A DNA stretch of 64,000 nucleotides from Anaerocolumna sp. AGMB13025 (lineage in GTDB: Bacteria; Bacillota; Clostridia; Lachnospirales; Lachnospiraceae), in the NCBI RefSeq assembly GCF_029689925.1, contig NZ_CP121445.1, forward strand, positions 1,419,001-1,483,000, in the 5' to 3' direction. Shown piece after piece: positions 8,803 to 18,193 of this stretch. The notes below the pieces were generated by a model. It did not search any database. It saw only the letters and a program-made list of their open reading frames with translations, and was not told the origin of the DNA. The position numbers and the translations under genes were made by a program. Position 1 is the first letter of the stretch, and each line of letters opens with the position of its first letter.

Positions 8803-10794
8803 TTATTTCATGATGGAATCAAATATCTGCAGCACGTCACTGCCGCTTTTAACAAATGCAATAAATTCATGGATTTCCGCTTTTACGTTCACTGTTTTTG
8901 TGCCCTCATAATTTTGCTTGTCTATGATGTTAATCCAGTTTCCCTCCGGCAGATATACCTCACGTTCGGTAATGCCCTGTTCTAAAATAGGAGCGAAGAG
9001 GATATCCTCACCGAACATATACTGGTCATCCAGGTTATAACAGTTTTCATCCTGATAGAAATCATAAAACATAGGACGCATAATAGGTGAACCGGTGGCA
9101 GCGGCAATATCCATATATTTTAGGATATAGGGTTTTAACCTTTCCCTCAGTTCAATTATATTTTTAATAATTGGATAATTCCGTTCACCAAAACTCCAGA
9201 TTTCATTATCTCCGCCGCTTTTTTCTTTTACTTCCGGATAGCGGTCCACCTGACCGGTCATGCGGCTTCTTGCACCGTGAATTCGCATAACAGGGCAGAA
9301 TAAACCAAATTGGAACCAACGGATGATAAGTTCACGAAAATAATCACTTTCGATATTGCCGGAATGAAAACCGCCGATATCGCTGTTCCACCAGGGAATA
9401 CCGCACATTGCCATGGATAGACCACTGGTAACGCTTTGTCTTAGGGCAGTAAAGGTAGATGGAATATCACCGTTCCAGGCAAGGGAACCAAAGCGCTGGC
9501 TTCCGGGATAAGCCGCACGGGTAAGAGAAATGATTTCCTCTTCTCCTTCTGACTTAAGACCGTCATAAAAAAGCTTGGAGTAATAATAGGGATAGAGAAG
9601 TGCGGTTTGAGCCCCATTACCGGCATAAAAATGAAGGTTGTTAAACTGCTGGGGATGTACCTCAGGTTCTGCTTCATCAAGCCAAAAGTTCTTAATACCG
9701 TATTGATAATAGTTTTCTTTTATTTTACTCCAAACAAAAGAACCGGTTGCCGGATTTGTAGGATCGATAAAGGTCTGCTGTCCATAGAAGCTGAATATAC
9801 CGTATTGACCGTTTTCAGTACGAACCAGCATATTTTCCTCTTCCATCGTAGAATAGTTTTCGCTGTTCGGATTGATGGTAGGCCAGACAGAAACTACCGG
9901 TCTGATTCCTAAGGAATTTAGTTCTTCGCACATGGCTTTGGGGTCAGGCCAATACCTGGGATCAAATTTCCATTCCCCCTGTTCAGTCCAGTGGAAATAA
10001 TCGATTACGATAGCAGCCAGTGGAATTCCTCTTTTGTGATATTCTCTTGCAACTGATAAGAGATCCTCCTGACTTTCATAGCGAAGCTTGCTTTGCCAGA
10101 AACCGGCAGCCCAGGCTGGGAATTCAGGTGCATATCCGGTTAAATCGCTATAGGTTTTTAAGACATCGGCGGGGCGTTCTCCGGTATAGATAAGATAATC
10201 AATCTGATAGGCATTCTCGGAGCACCAGAGAGTATGGTTATTCGTAGTTTCACAGTATCCCGGTGAAGGATTATTCCAAAAAAATCCGTAACCTAAGGAA
10301 GAATACAGAACCGGCAGTGTTGACTTTGTATTATAGTGGACAAGATTGCAGCTGCAGCCTTTTCTGTCCAGCTGGTCTTCCTGTTCCTGACCAAGCCCGT
10401 AGAAATGTTCCCCTTTATTACTCTTAAAGATTGCCTTAACCTGGTAATTATCGCCGCTTATATGAGTAAAACGGGTAACAGGATCACCTTCGTCTTTGGT
10501 ACAAAGTATTTCCCTGCCGTTACGATAATAAGTAATAACACTGGGCTCCCAGCCGCCTCCGGCAACTATGGTAACAGAGATGCATCCGTTTGTTAGGGTG
10601 GCCTGCTTTTCATCTCCAGTAGTATGGCAGTCATTTTTAGTAACAGGCGGTAGTAAGGTCCAATTCTCACTGGAAATAGTACTGTTTCTGGTGGAACGGC
10701 ACCGCAGGCAGTTCATGCCATAAGGCTCAATAACGGTAAGTTCGTCTTTTCTTTTAAATATAATCTTATCTGCGGAAAGTATAAGTTTACCCAT
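8803..10794 (-). CDS. GH31 alpha-xylosidase/alpha-glucosidase
   Basis: Retaining alpha-glycosidase of family 31 (663 aa). The nucleophile Asp is in NFWLDEAEPE (about D373) and the acid/base Asp in WNGDIPSTF (about D443). IDYFHWTEQGEWKFDPRYWPDP and WWNSDIGGF are typical of the YicI/XylS alpha-xylosidase side of the family, so release of alpha-linked xylose (from xyloglucan or xylosylated arabinose side chains) is more likely than maltose hydrolysis. AGGAG lies 7 bases before the ATG at 10794. No signal peptide is seen. It is transcribed divergently from the AraC regulator at 10997, which is its most likely controller. The C-terminal beta domain appears complete. Confidence 0.9.
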   Translation of the reverse strand: MGKLILSADKIIFKRKDELTVIEPYGMNCLRCRSTRNSTISSENWTLLPPVTKNDCHTTGDEKQATLTNGCISVTIVAGGGWEPSVITYYRNGREILCTKDEGDPVTRFTHISGDNYQVKAIFKSNKGEHFYGLGQEQEDQLDRKGCSCNLVHYNTKSTLPVLYSSLGYGFFWNNPSPGYCETTNNHTLWCSENAYQIDYLIYTGERPADVLKTYSDLTGYAPEFPAWAAGFWQSKLRYESQEDLLSVAREYHKRGIPLAAIVIDYFHWTEQGEWKFDPRYWPDPKAMCEELNSLGIRPVVSVWPTINPNSENYSTMEEENMLVRTENGQYGIFSFYGQQTFIDPTNPATGSFVWSKIKENYYQYGIKNFWLDEAEPEVHPQQFNNLHFYAGNGAQTALLYPYYYSKLFYDGLKSEGEEEIISLTRAAYPGSQRFGSLAWNGDIPSTFTALRQSVTSGLSMAMCGIPWWNSDIGGFHSGNIESDYFRELIIRWFQFGLFCPVMRIHGARSRMTGQVDRYPEVKEKSGGDNEIWSFGERNYPIIKNIIELRERLKPYILKYMDIAAATGSPIMRPMFYDFYQDENCYNLDDQYMFGEDILFAPILEQGITEREVYLPEGNWINIIDKQNYEGTKTVNVKAEIHEFIAFVKSGSDVLQIFDSIMK

Positions 10795-10839
10795 TGGTCT
10801 GCTCCTTATCTGATTGATTTTTTAGTTTTAGTTTCGTAT

Positions 10840-10869
10840 CCGGTTCTGACTATACTATAGTAAAACCGG
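10840..10869. promoter_or_regulatory. Inverted repeat in divergent promoter region
   Basis: CCGGTT and AACCGG flank the palindrome ACTATACTATAGT. This symmetrical 30-bp site sits in the 202-bp gap between divergent GH31 and AraC genes, about 45 bp before the GH31 start. It is a candidate operator for the neighbouring AraC protein, or a leader hairpin. No direct evidence separates the two. Confidence 0.4.
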
Positions 10870-10996
10870 GGTGGAATGTCTTTAACTAATTTGTGCAGTA
10901 ATGATACAATTTTGATTTGCATTAGAAGAAAGTTTGACTATAATTGAAGTAATTTAATGAAACGCAGCTTAGTATGTAGATACGAGGAGGTATAGT

Positions 10997-11887
10997 ATGC
11001 AAACGGAACAAAATTCGTTGCTGCTTGAGAGAATCAGCCATAAAACACAGTTCAGAGCAATATCATTCCATCATACGGTAACTGATCCGAAAACAGACCT
11101 GGTCCTTTATCTGCATTGGCACAATGAAGCGGAGTTCCTTTTTCTTGAAAAGGGAGAAGCAATTTTTAAGATCGAAGAAGAGGAATTCCATCTCCATGCC
11201 GGAGATGCCATATTTATACCGCCGGATCTGCTTCATTCAGCAAAAGGGATAAATGGAGACGGCTGTGAATTCTATGCCATCGTCTTTTCCCTGTCTTATC
11301 TGGTTGATTCCTGTGCAAACCCGCAGTTTAGCAGGTATCTGCAGCCGGTAATCAATTTTGGCACCCGCTGTACCCTCCATCTGGTTCCGGAGGTGCCCTG
11401 GCACAAAGATATTCTGGATATCCTGAAAAAAATGTATGAGGAGTCTCACAAGGTTCCGGAATGCTGGGAACTTCAGATGTATGGTATGCTTCTTACGGTT
11501 TGGCAGTGGCTCTATAACAATTACTTATCCAGATTTGAGATGGACAGCCATTATAAGAAATTGTCCGAGCAGCTTTCAGAAACTTTAACGTATATACATG
11601 ATTCTTATGGTGATGAGATTTCATTAAGTGAACTTGCCGCCTTATCCAATATGAGTGAGGGTCAGTTTTGCAGACTCTTTAAGAAGCTGACCGGATTTAC
11701 GCCCTTTAGTTATCTGAACCGGTACCGGATAATCAAAAGCTGTAAATACTTAACCGGAACCACCAAAAAGATTACAGAGATTGCCGCATTATGCGGATTT
11801 AATAATATCAGTTACTATAACCGGGAATTTATCCGGTATATAAGGATTACCCCTTCAGCTTACCGTAAGGGTAAGCTGTATCATTAA
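10997..11887 (+). CDS. AraC-family regulator with cupin sensor domain
   Basis: 296-aa regulator. The N-terminal half is a cupin-like ligand pocket (LHWHNEAEFLFLEKGEAIFKI, then HAGDAIFIPPDLLHS). The last 100 residues are the two-helix-turn-helix AraC DNA-binding domain (LSELAALSNMSEGQFCRLFKKLTGFTP and ITEIAALCGFNNISYYNREF). A strong GAGGAGGT precedes ATG 10997. It is divergent from the GH31 alpha-xylosidase gene and most likely activates it in response to a sugar bound in the cupin. The ligand is unknown. Confidence 0.92.
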   Translation: MQTEQNSLLLERISHKTQFRAISFHHTVTDPKTDLVLYLHWHNEAEFLFLEKGEAIFKIEEEEFHLHAGDAIFIPPDLLHSAKGINGDGCEFYAIVFSLSYLVDSCANPQFSRYLQPVINFGTRCTLHLVPEVPWHKDILDILKKMYEESHKVPECWELQMYGMLLTVWQWLYNNYLSRFEMDSHYKKLSEQLSETLTYIHDSYGDEISLSELAALSNMSEGQFCRLFKKLTGFTPFSYLNRYRIIKSCKYLTGTTKKITEIAALCGFNNISYYNREFIRYIRITPSAYRKGKLYH

Positions 11888-11897
11888 TGTTGCAATA

Positions 11898-11951
11898 AAT
11901 ATGACGGTACTCTCAGATTAATCCATAATATGGGGTACTGTCATATTTTTT
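11898..11951 (+). terminator. Rho-independent terminator of the AraC gene
   Basis: AATATGACGGTAC (11898-11910) pairs with GTACTGTCATATT (11935-11947), one G-T wobble, then TTTTT. It starts 10 bp past the AraC stop. The remaining gap to 12138 also holds a small AAAAGC-TGT-GCTTTT hairpin (12091-12105), which could end the minus-strand regulator transcript. Confidence 0.75.
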
Positions 11952-12137
11952 GCTCGCAGTGTATATTCATAAGTTCTTTGTTTGTTAGTAAAAACCATAA
12001 CCATAAGATGCCCGTTTCGTTACAATAACTTTTAAAGATGTTCTCTTATTCTATATTCCTTATCCGAAGTGTATATTAACTTTGGCATAGAAAAGCTGTG
12101 CTTTTAACTTATTATTCAAATTTATCTCCCATGTAGA

Positions 12138-12917
12138 TTATTCTTCCACCCCCCGGTTTTTACCAAGGTTATCCCTATAGTTTGCTGGGCTAACCCCCGT
12201 CACCTGCTTAAAGGATTTACTAAAGTGGAAGGGATCGGTATAACCGACCAGGTTTGCAACCATATTAATCGTTAGGGTATAGTCCCCCAGTAGCTGTTTG
12301 GCAGTATTAATCCGATAATTCTGTATATATTTTGAAGGTGTGACATGAACATATTTTACAAATATTTTGGTCAGATAAGAAGGAGAAAAGGAAAAGTGGT
12401 CTGCTATCAAATTCAGATCGATGGGCTTTTGATAATTCTGTTCAATATACTTCTTTATAAGACCTGCGATTTCCTCAGAATTATAGGCAGGTGGTTTACC
12501 CACGGACGCTAACATCTCATGGGTTGATAGAAAGTTCTGCTCCAGTCTTTTTAACAAGGAAGATAATTCATCCAGGTTCACCGGTTTTAAAAGATATGCA
12601 AAAACACCGTATTCAATTGCAGATTTGGCATAGGCAAAATCGTCATGACCGCTTAAAATCACACACTTAATATAATTGTTATATTCTGCTATATGCCTTA
12701 CCAATTCGATTCCATCCATGACCGGCATTTGTATATCGGTAAAGATTACATTGGGGGTCTGCTCTTTTATAAAGGTTAAGGCATCTTCTCCATTGGATTC
12801 AATACGAATAACTTTAAAATTAGGATTAACCTTCTCAATATTTTTTGCAATATTTTTAGCTAGTAACTTTTCGTCTTCTACAACAACTACTGTAAAAATT
12901 TTAAGATCATTATTCAT
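12138..12917 (-). CDS. YesN-like response regulator (receiver + AraC HTH)
   Basis: 259-aa response regulator. The receiver domain has VVVEDE (acidic pocket), phospho-acceptor Asp in FTDIQMPVMDG (about D61), LSGHDDF and the conserved Lys in YLLKPV. The C-terminal 100 residues form an AraC-type double HTH. The start at 12917 (MNNDLKIF) has GGAGGG 7 bases upstream; a TTG further up is less likely. Its start overlaps the end of the kinase gene by 8 bp, so the two are translationally coupled. The pair is divergent from importer A (15057-18193) and most likely activates it when a sugar is sensed outside the cell. Confidence 0.94.
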   Translation of the reverse strand: MNNDLKIFTVVVVEDEKLLAKNIAKNIEKVNPNFKVIRIESNGEDALTFIKEQTPNVIFTDIQMPVMDGIELVRHIAEYNNYIKCVILSGHDDFAYAKSAIEYGVFAYLLKPVNLDELSSLLKRLEQNFLSTHEMLASVGKPPAYNSEEIAGLIKKYIEQNYQKPIDLNLIADHFSFSPSYLTKIFVKYVHVTPSKYIQNYRINTAKQLLGDYTLTINMVANLVGYTDPFHFSKSFKQVTGVSPANYRDNLGKNRGVEE

Positions 12918-14745
12918 TGTATTTCCCTCCAATTGTTAATAAAGCCCCGCCTGTCAAAAGATTGCTGATCCGGAATATGTGGCTGCCCTTATACAATAGC
13001 TTGAATCGAATATATATATTCATCAGTCCCATACCACGGATTTCTAAATTCGGCAGTAGTCCGGTTCTGTTAATTTCCTCGATTTTCTCATTCAGACTGT
13101 CGATTTCCTCCTGCCCAAAACCTGCGCCGTTATCAGAGATGGCTAATTCCCAATAAGTATTGGTAAGAGTACCGTTAATTGTGATTTTCCAGGGCGGTTT
13201 TATGGACTTGGTGGTAAATTTAATTGAATTTTCTACAATTAATTGCAGACAAAGCTTTGGGAGCCTGATATCCAACATAGAATCTGGAATATTGATTTCA
13301 TAAAGAAGATCATTATCATACCGGATTTTCATGCACTCTAGGTAATCTATGGTGTTTTGCATTTCAAGCCTTAAGGGTACCATAAGTTCCTTGTCTGAGG
13401 AAATATACCGAAGGATATTTGATATATTCTGGCACATCAGGTGAATCTCCGAATCCATATGTTCATCTGCCATAGACTGTATGGTAGCCAGAGAATTGTA
13501 AAGGAAATGGGGATTCATCTGGGATTGCAGTGCTAGCATTCTGGACTGCATCTCCTGATTTTGCAGGGTTATTTCCCGTTCCATGGACTGCTGGGCTTTT
13601 TTCTGCATGGTAATTAAAGCGGAATACAGGGTATTAAATTCTATAATATGAGTATCAATATCAGTAAAAACATTTTTTCCGGTATTTGACAGATCGAGCT
13701 TAAAGGATTGGACCTGTTTATAAATCTTTGTAATGGGTGTGGTAATGATATGTGCTGAGAGATAAGAAAGCAGCAGCATAGCAAAAGCAATAATAATCAG
13801 TATTATGATATTAGCCCGGATATACTCAAAGATCGGTTTTAACAGGTTATTGTTACTAACGGCTATCGCAACGGTAAAGCCGGCATATTCCGTATGTTTA
13901 TAAAACAGGTAAGTATTTTTATTATAACGGTGGGTATTGACCTCATCAGTGCTGTCGACCTTGCCGGCAGACAGTTTTGAAAAATATTCGGTATAGGAAT
14001 TATCTGAAAAATCAGGATATATGCATTTGCCTGTCTGGTCATAAATATATATATTCTCATTGTAGGGTTTTGCGATGTTGTTAATTTTTTGAGTCAAAAA
14101 GGATATGGGGTTTTTCACTTCAATTATGCCCTGGGGTATATTATAGGCATTATAATACATTGCATATAAAGAGATAAAAGTAGCCCCATTGTGGTAAGAG
14201 TAAAAATTTTTGAGACGTTCATCTTTATCACTGGTCATAAGTCTATAATGATCGGAGGATATAAAGGTTTCATACCAGGGATAGTCTTTTACCGAAGCAT
14301 TAGAGGCAGAGGTATCAAGACCTACGCCAAAAACACCTTTATCAAGGGAATACAGGTAAATCTGGACAACAGGACGGTTCGGCCCAATTATGGCAGTCAG
14401 CATATCAATGAGTATCTTGTTATTTTGAAGGCTGTTATAGTCCGTATTTCTGTCACCGGAGCTATCCGTATCAACAGATTTGATGTATTTTGTAAAACGC
14501 TCCTTTATCAAATTAGAATAGGCAATATTCTGAGCAACTGTATCCAGTGTTTTTGCCTCTTCATCCAGAAATGAAGAGATGGTATTAACATTTTGGGAAA
14601 TCAGTTTTTCTGCATTGGCTCTCAGCTTTTTTGATTCCGAAGTTAAGAAAAAAATCATGAAAATGCCTAAAACTGAAAATAATAAATAAAAGTATGTGTA
14701 AAACAGGATAGATTGAATGCTTCGTGTCTTTTTCTTTTTTATCAT
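12910..14745 (-). CDS. YesM-like sensor histidine kinase
   Basis: 611 aa. A membrane segment near residues 12-34 and a second near 305-328 enclose an extracellular sensor of about 270 residues. A HAMP-like stretch follows (ITTPITKIYKQVQSF), then the His_kinase domain with QMNPHFLYN (phospho-acceptor about H413) and an ATPase with DNGAGFG and GMGLMNIYIRF. This is the standard architecture of Gram-positive sugar-sensing kinases. AAAGGTG precedes ATG at 14745. It is co-transcribed with the overlapping response regulator and divergent from the importer A binding-protein gene. Confidence 0.94.
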   Translation of the reverse strand: MIKKKKTRSIQSILFYTYFYLLFSVLGIFMIFFLTSESKKLRANAEKLISQNVNTISSFLDEEAKTLDTVAQNIAYSNLIKERFTKYIKSVDTDSSGDRNTDYNSLQNNKILIDMLTAIIGPNRPVVQIYLYSLDKGVFGVGLDTSASNASVKDYPWYETFISSDHYRLMTSDKDERLKNFYSYHNGATFISLYAMYYNAYNIPQGIIEVKNPISFLTQKINNIAKPYNENIYIYDQTGKCIYPDFSDNSYTEYFSKLSAGKVDSTDEVNTHRYNKNTYLFYKHTEYAGFTVAIAVSNNNLLKPIFEYIRANIIILIIIAFAMLLLSYLSAHIITTPITKIYKQVQSFKLDLSNTGKNVFTDIDTHIIEFNTLYSALITMQKKAQQSMEREITLQNQEMQSRMLALQSQMNPHFLYNSLATIQSMADEHMDSEIHLMCQNISNILRYISSDKELMVPLRLEMQNTIDYLECMKIRYDNDLLYEINIPDSMLDIRLPKLCLQLIVENSIKFTTKSIKPPWKITINGTLTNTYWELAISDNGAGFGQEEIDSLNEKIEEINRTGLLPNLEIRGMGLMNIYIRFKLLYKGSHIFRISNLLTGGALLTIGGKYNE

Positions 14746-15056
14746 TATGGCTGTACACCTTTCATTTTATATGGCTTCTCGTAGCATATAATCTCTAAAA
14801 CTTAATATAAGAATATATGCCCGTAATCAGCGTAAAATTGATCTTTGCACCCTGCTATGTATCGTTAATAGAATTTGAGACTTAAGGTAAAATTATTACA
14901 TATATGAGACATAAAATATACATTCCAATAGCATAGTTTACAATCTATAATAAAGTCATAGCTTTTGGTTGTCAATAATGTATAATTAAATGCCGTGTTT
15001 TTCGTATTATTTGACAACCGGCTAAATTATTTATGAAAAAGAAAGGCAGGGGTATC
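14746..15056. promoter_or_regulatory. Divergent promoter region, kinase pair / importer A
   Basis: This AT-rich gap separates the divergent kinase and binding-protein genes. It should hold the promoters of both and the binding site of the response regulator. A TATAAT-like box is present in GTCAATAATGTATAATTAA near 14980, and TTGACA occurs at about 15011. Neither has a convincing partner at 17 bp spacing, so no promoter is firmly called. Confidence 0.35.
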
Positions 15057-16427
15057 ATGAGAGTGTGGAAAAAATTAGTAGCGTTAGGGCTTGCAGCTAC
15101 AATGTTAGTGTCCTTGGCAGCATGCAGCAAAGGTACTACAGAGGAACCAAAAGGAGATACAAGTACCGGAAACAATGCTGAAACGTCGGGGGAAACGACA
15201 GCATCAGATGATAAGAAACAGGATATAACAATTTCTTTTATGGCAAGCCAGGATTGGATTCAGGATGCTGAGTTAGAACTGGGTAAGAAATTTACCGAGA
15301 AAACCGGTATTAAAATTGATTACCAGATTGTTCCTTCAGATCAGTATAACAGCTTGCTGATGACAAAACTAAATACCGGGGAATGCACAGATATATTTGC
15401 AGGACAGAGCGGTAAATTTGATATTCAGACTCAATACAATGTTGAAAAGAATGCAGTTGATTTAAGCGGGGAAGGCTGGGCAAAGAATGTTGATACCTTA
15501 GCCGCAGCAGAATTAACAGTCAACAATGCTTTATACGGACAGCCGATACAGGATGTATCCTCTGTTTGGGCAGTAGCTTACAATAAACAGATCTTTAGTG
15601 ATCTGGGACTTACGATACCGACAAATTATGAAGAGTTTACAAAAGTCTGTGATGCTATTTTAGCAGCAGGGAAAACACCAATTTATGAAAGTGTATCAGA
15701 TGGCTGGCATCATGTTTTATGGTTCCCGGAAACTGCGGTTCAGGCAGAAGTTAAAACTCCGGGACTAGTTGATAAACTGAATAAGAACGAAACTACCTTT
15801 GCCCAGGATGAAACGCTAAAGTTAATTCTCACGCAAATCAAAGATATGGTGGATAAAGGCTATTGGGGAGATAACTATATGTCAAATACTTATGCGGACG
15901 CTGCGAAAAATATTGCTTCCGGTGAGTATGCAATGACAATAGCGAATCAGGGCTTTGGTACGGAAGTAAACAAAGTAGACCCAAACTTTAGTGCAGATAA
16001 TATCGGTTACTTTGTAATGCCTTTAGCAGATAACCAGACACTGAATGTGAATCCATCCGGTCCTTCCAGATTTATCTATTCCGGTTCAAAAAATATGGAA
16101 GCTGCAAAACAGTATCTTGATTATATGGCTTCGGATGAAAGCCTTGCCTACTTAACCGAGAATGTTTCAAAGTTTAATAAACTGCCTTACAGCAATGCAC
16201 CTTCAAAATATACGGATACCATTAAAAGTTTTTATGACACATATACCTCACAGGGAACTGTATTCCAGACCGCTGTAAAATACGTGAATCCACAGTGGAT
16301 GGATATCGGCAGCAGCATTTCTGCTTTGCTTTTAGGAGAGGCAACACCGGAGGAAGTTCTTAAACTCATTGACAAAACCAGGTCTGACCAGGCTATTGCA
16401 GCAAAAGACCCGGCTTGGGCAAAATAG
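15057..16427 (+). CDS. Importer A sugar-binding lipoprotein (CUT1)
   Basis: Family 1 extracellular solute-binding protein, 456 aa. Its signal peptide ends in a lipobox (LVSLAAC) followed by a Ser/Thr/Gly-rich linker, so it is tethered to the outer face of the membrane. QDITISFMASQDW...LGKKFTEKTGIKIDYQIVPSDQ is the usual first lobe of carbohydrate-binding proteins. The start at 15057 follows AGGGG; an earlier in-frame ATG at 15033 has no ribosome site and would add a very basic extension. It is the first gene of importer A and is divergent from the two-component pair. A GC-rich hairpin follows 14 bp after the stop. The ligand is probably an oligosaccharide, but its identity is not readable. 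Confidence 0.92.
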   Translation: MRVWKKLVALGLAATMLVSLAACSKGTTEEPKGDTSTGNNAETSGETTASDDKKQDITISFMASQDWIQDAELELGKKFTEKTGIKIDYQIVPSDQYNSLLMTKLNTGECTDIFAGQSGKFDIQTQYNVEKNAVDLSGEGWAKNVDTLAAAELTVNNALYGQPIQDVSSVWAVAYNKQIFSDLGLTIPTNYEEFTKVCDAILAAGKTPIYESVSDGWHHVLWFPETAVQAEVKTPGLVDKLNKNETTFAQDETLKLILTQIKDMVDKGYWGDNYMSNTYADAAKNIASGEYAMTIANQGFGTEVNKVDPNFSADNIGYFVMPLADNQTLNVNPSGPSRFIYSGSKNMEAAKQYLDYMASDESLAYLTENVSKFNKLPYSNAPSKYTDTIKSFYDTYTSQGTVFQTAVKYVNPQWMDIGSSISALLLGEATPEEVLKLIDKTRSDQAIAAKDPAWAK

Positions 16428-16441
16428 ATATAGGGATTTAA

Positions 16442-16465
16442 GGGGCTGCCGCAAAATGCAGCCCC
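16442..16465 (+). terminator. Intra-operon hairpin after importer A binding protein
   Basis: GGGGCTGC, loop CGCAAAAT, GCAGCCCC, then GTTT. This perfect 8-bp GC-rich stem lies between the binding-protein and permease genes. It probably acts as an mRNA 3' stabiliser or partial terminator that keeps permease output below that of the binding protein. Confidence 0.7.
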
Positions 16466-16490
16466 GTTTATCAGACAGGAGGAAACAGCA

Positions 16491-17369
16491 ATGAATAAAA
16501 ATAAGATATACCCTATCTACTTTGTGTATGGTGCTCTCGCTTTATATATTGCTCTATTTGTTATTCCCAGTGTTATTGGAATTGGGTATTCCTTTACAGA
16601 CTGGTCGGCATATTCAGATAAGTTAAAATTTGTAGGGTTAGATAATTTTAAAATGATTTTCTCATCGGATGAGGATTACCTGGCTATTATAACCAATACG
16701 CTGAAATTTACATTTATTACAACCATATTAAAAAATATATTAGGTCTGATATTAGCTTTATTACTTACGAAATCAATTAAGTTTTTAAATTTTCATAGAG
16801 GCATTATGTTTATGCCATCCGTTCTATCCACTTTAATTATTGGTATGATTTTTAAGTCCATCCTGGACCCGTCCGGCGGACTGTTAAACACCTTTTTAAG
16901 ATCTGTCGGCCTGGATTTTTTAGCCGGTAAATGGCTGGTTACCTCAGAACTGGCTTTTGGTTCTGTTATGGCGGTTGATATCTGGAGAGGCACAGGATAT
17001 ATCATGACGATATTAATCGCTGGCATCCTCTCGATTTCAGGTACGTATTACGAGGCTGCAAGTATAGACGGTGCAAATGGTCTTCAGAAATTCCGTTTTA
17101 TAACTTTTCCGTTACTGCTTCCCACTTTGGCAACAACTACGGTGCTAAATATCATATATGGTCTCAAGGTATTTGATATGATCTATGCACTGACGAACGG
17201 GGGACCGGGAAAAACCACGACAGAAGTGTTGTATACCGCGGTATTTAAACGGTTTGGTACCGGACAGTATGCCGCCGGTACGGCACTTTCTTCCGTAATG
17301 TTTGTGTTTATGGTTATAATCGGAACCTTTATGATTAAAATAATGACAAAGAATGAGGTGGTTGAATAA
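16491..17369 (+). CDS. Importer A permease 1 (MalF/UgpA-like)
   Basis: 292-aa inner-membrane permease with six predicted transmembrane segments. Its EAA loop YYEAASIDGANGLQKFRFITFPLLLP docks the ATPase. AGGAGG lies 8 bp before ATG 16491. Its stop shares one base with the start of the second permease (17369), so the two are coupled. No ATPase gene is nearby. It belongs to the CUT1 oligosaccharide class. Confidence 0.94.
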   Translation: MNKNKIYPIYFVYGALALYIALFVIPSVIGIGYSFTDWSAYSDKLKFVGLDNFKMIFSSDEDYLAIITNTLKFTFITTILKNILGLILALLLTKSIKFLNFHRGIMFMPSVLSTLIIGMIFKSILDPSGGLLNTFLRSVGLDFLAGKWLVTSELAFGSVMAVDIWRGTGYIMTILIAGILSISGTYYEAASIDGANGLQKFRFITFPLLLPTLATTTVLNIIYGLKVFDMIYALTNGGPGKTTTEVLYTAVFKRFGTGQYAAGTALSSVMFVFMVIIGTFMIKIMTKNEVVE

Positions 17370-18193
17370 TGAAGCAAAAATTTGTAAGAGTATTCGTGGG
17401 TAATCTGACCGCCTGGATTATTTCAATCATATCCATGGTGCCGCTGCTCCTTATTTTATTCAATTCCTTAAAAGACAGTCAGAGTGCATCGGATATGAAC
17501 TTAAAACTTCCTGCCTTCCCCATACAGTGGGAAAACTTCTCTGTGGTCATAGAAAAAGGTAAATTGTTTGGTTCCTTTATAAACAGCTGCATTTATTCCC
17601 TTGGAAGTGTACTTCTATGCTGTCTGCTAGCATCACTGGCAGCTTATGTGTTATCCAGGAACCGCACTAAAGTTACGAATATTATCTATATGTTTATAGT
17701 TCTTGGAATTACCATGCCGGTTAATTATGTTGCCTTAACCAAAGTTATGATGTTTTTAAATTTAAATAACACCAGGCTTGGGATTATATTACTATATACT
17801 GCAATGCAGCTTCCGTTCTCGGTATTTTTAATCTACAGTTTTGTTGCGAAAATACCGGTTGAACTGGATGAAGCAGGAATCATAGACGGCTGCAAGCCGC
17901 TCAGACTATTTGCTTCAATTATACTGCCCCTTTTAAAACCTGCGGTAGCAACGGTATTCGTTCTTACCTTTTTAAATACCTGGAATGAATTTGTTTCCCC
18001 TTTGTATTTCCTAAGCAGTTCTGCAAAATGGCCAATGACCCTGTCGGTATATAACTTCTTTGGCATGTATTTTAAGGACTGGAATCTGGTGTGTGCGGAT
18101 ATTGTTATGACAAGTCTGCCGGTAATTATTATCTACCTGTTAGGTCAGAAACATATTGTTTCTGGTATGACGGCCGGAGCGGTTAAAGGTTAA
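17369..18193 (+). CDS. Importer A permease 2 (MalG/UgpE-like)
   Basis: 274-aa permease, MalG class, with the EAA loop LDEAGIIDGCKPLRLFASIILPLLKP and about six membrane helices. ATG overlaps the TAA of the upstream permease (ATAATG). The 3' end overlaps the convergent AraC gene by 11 bp, leaving no room for a separate terminator, so the two transcripts must run into each other. Confidence 0.94.
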   Translation: MKQKFVRVFVGNLTAWIISIISMVPLLLILFNSLKDSQSASDMNLKLPAFPIQWENFSVVIEKGKLFGSFINSCIYSLGSVLLCCLLASLAAYVLSRNRTKVTNIIYMFIVLGITMPVNYVALTKVMMFLNLNNTRLGIILLYTAMQLPFSVFLIYSFVAKIPVELDEAGIIDGCKPLRLFASIILPLLKPAVATVFVLTFLNTWNEFVSPLYFLSSSAKWPMTLSVYNFFGMYFKDWNLVCADIVMTSLPVIIIYLLGQKHIVSGMTAGAVKG

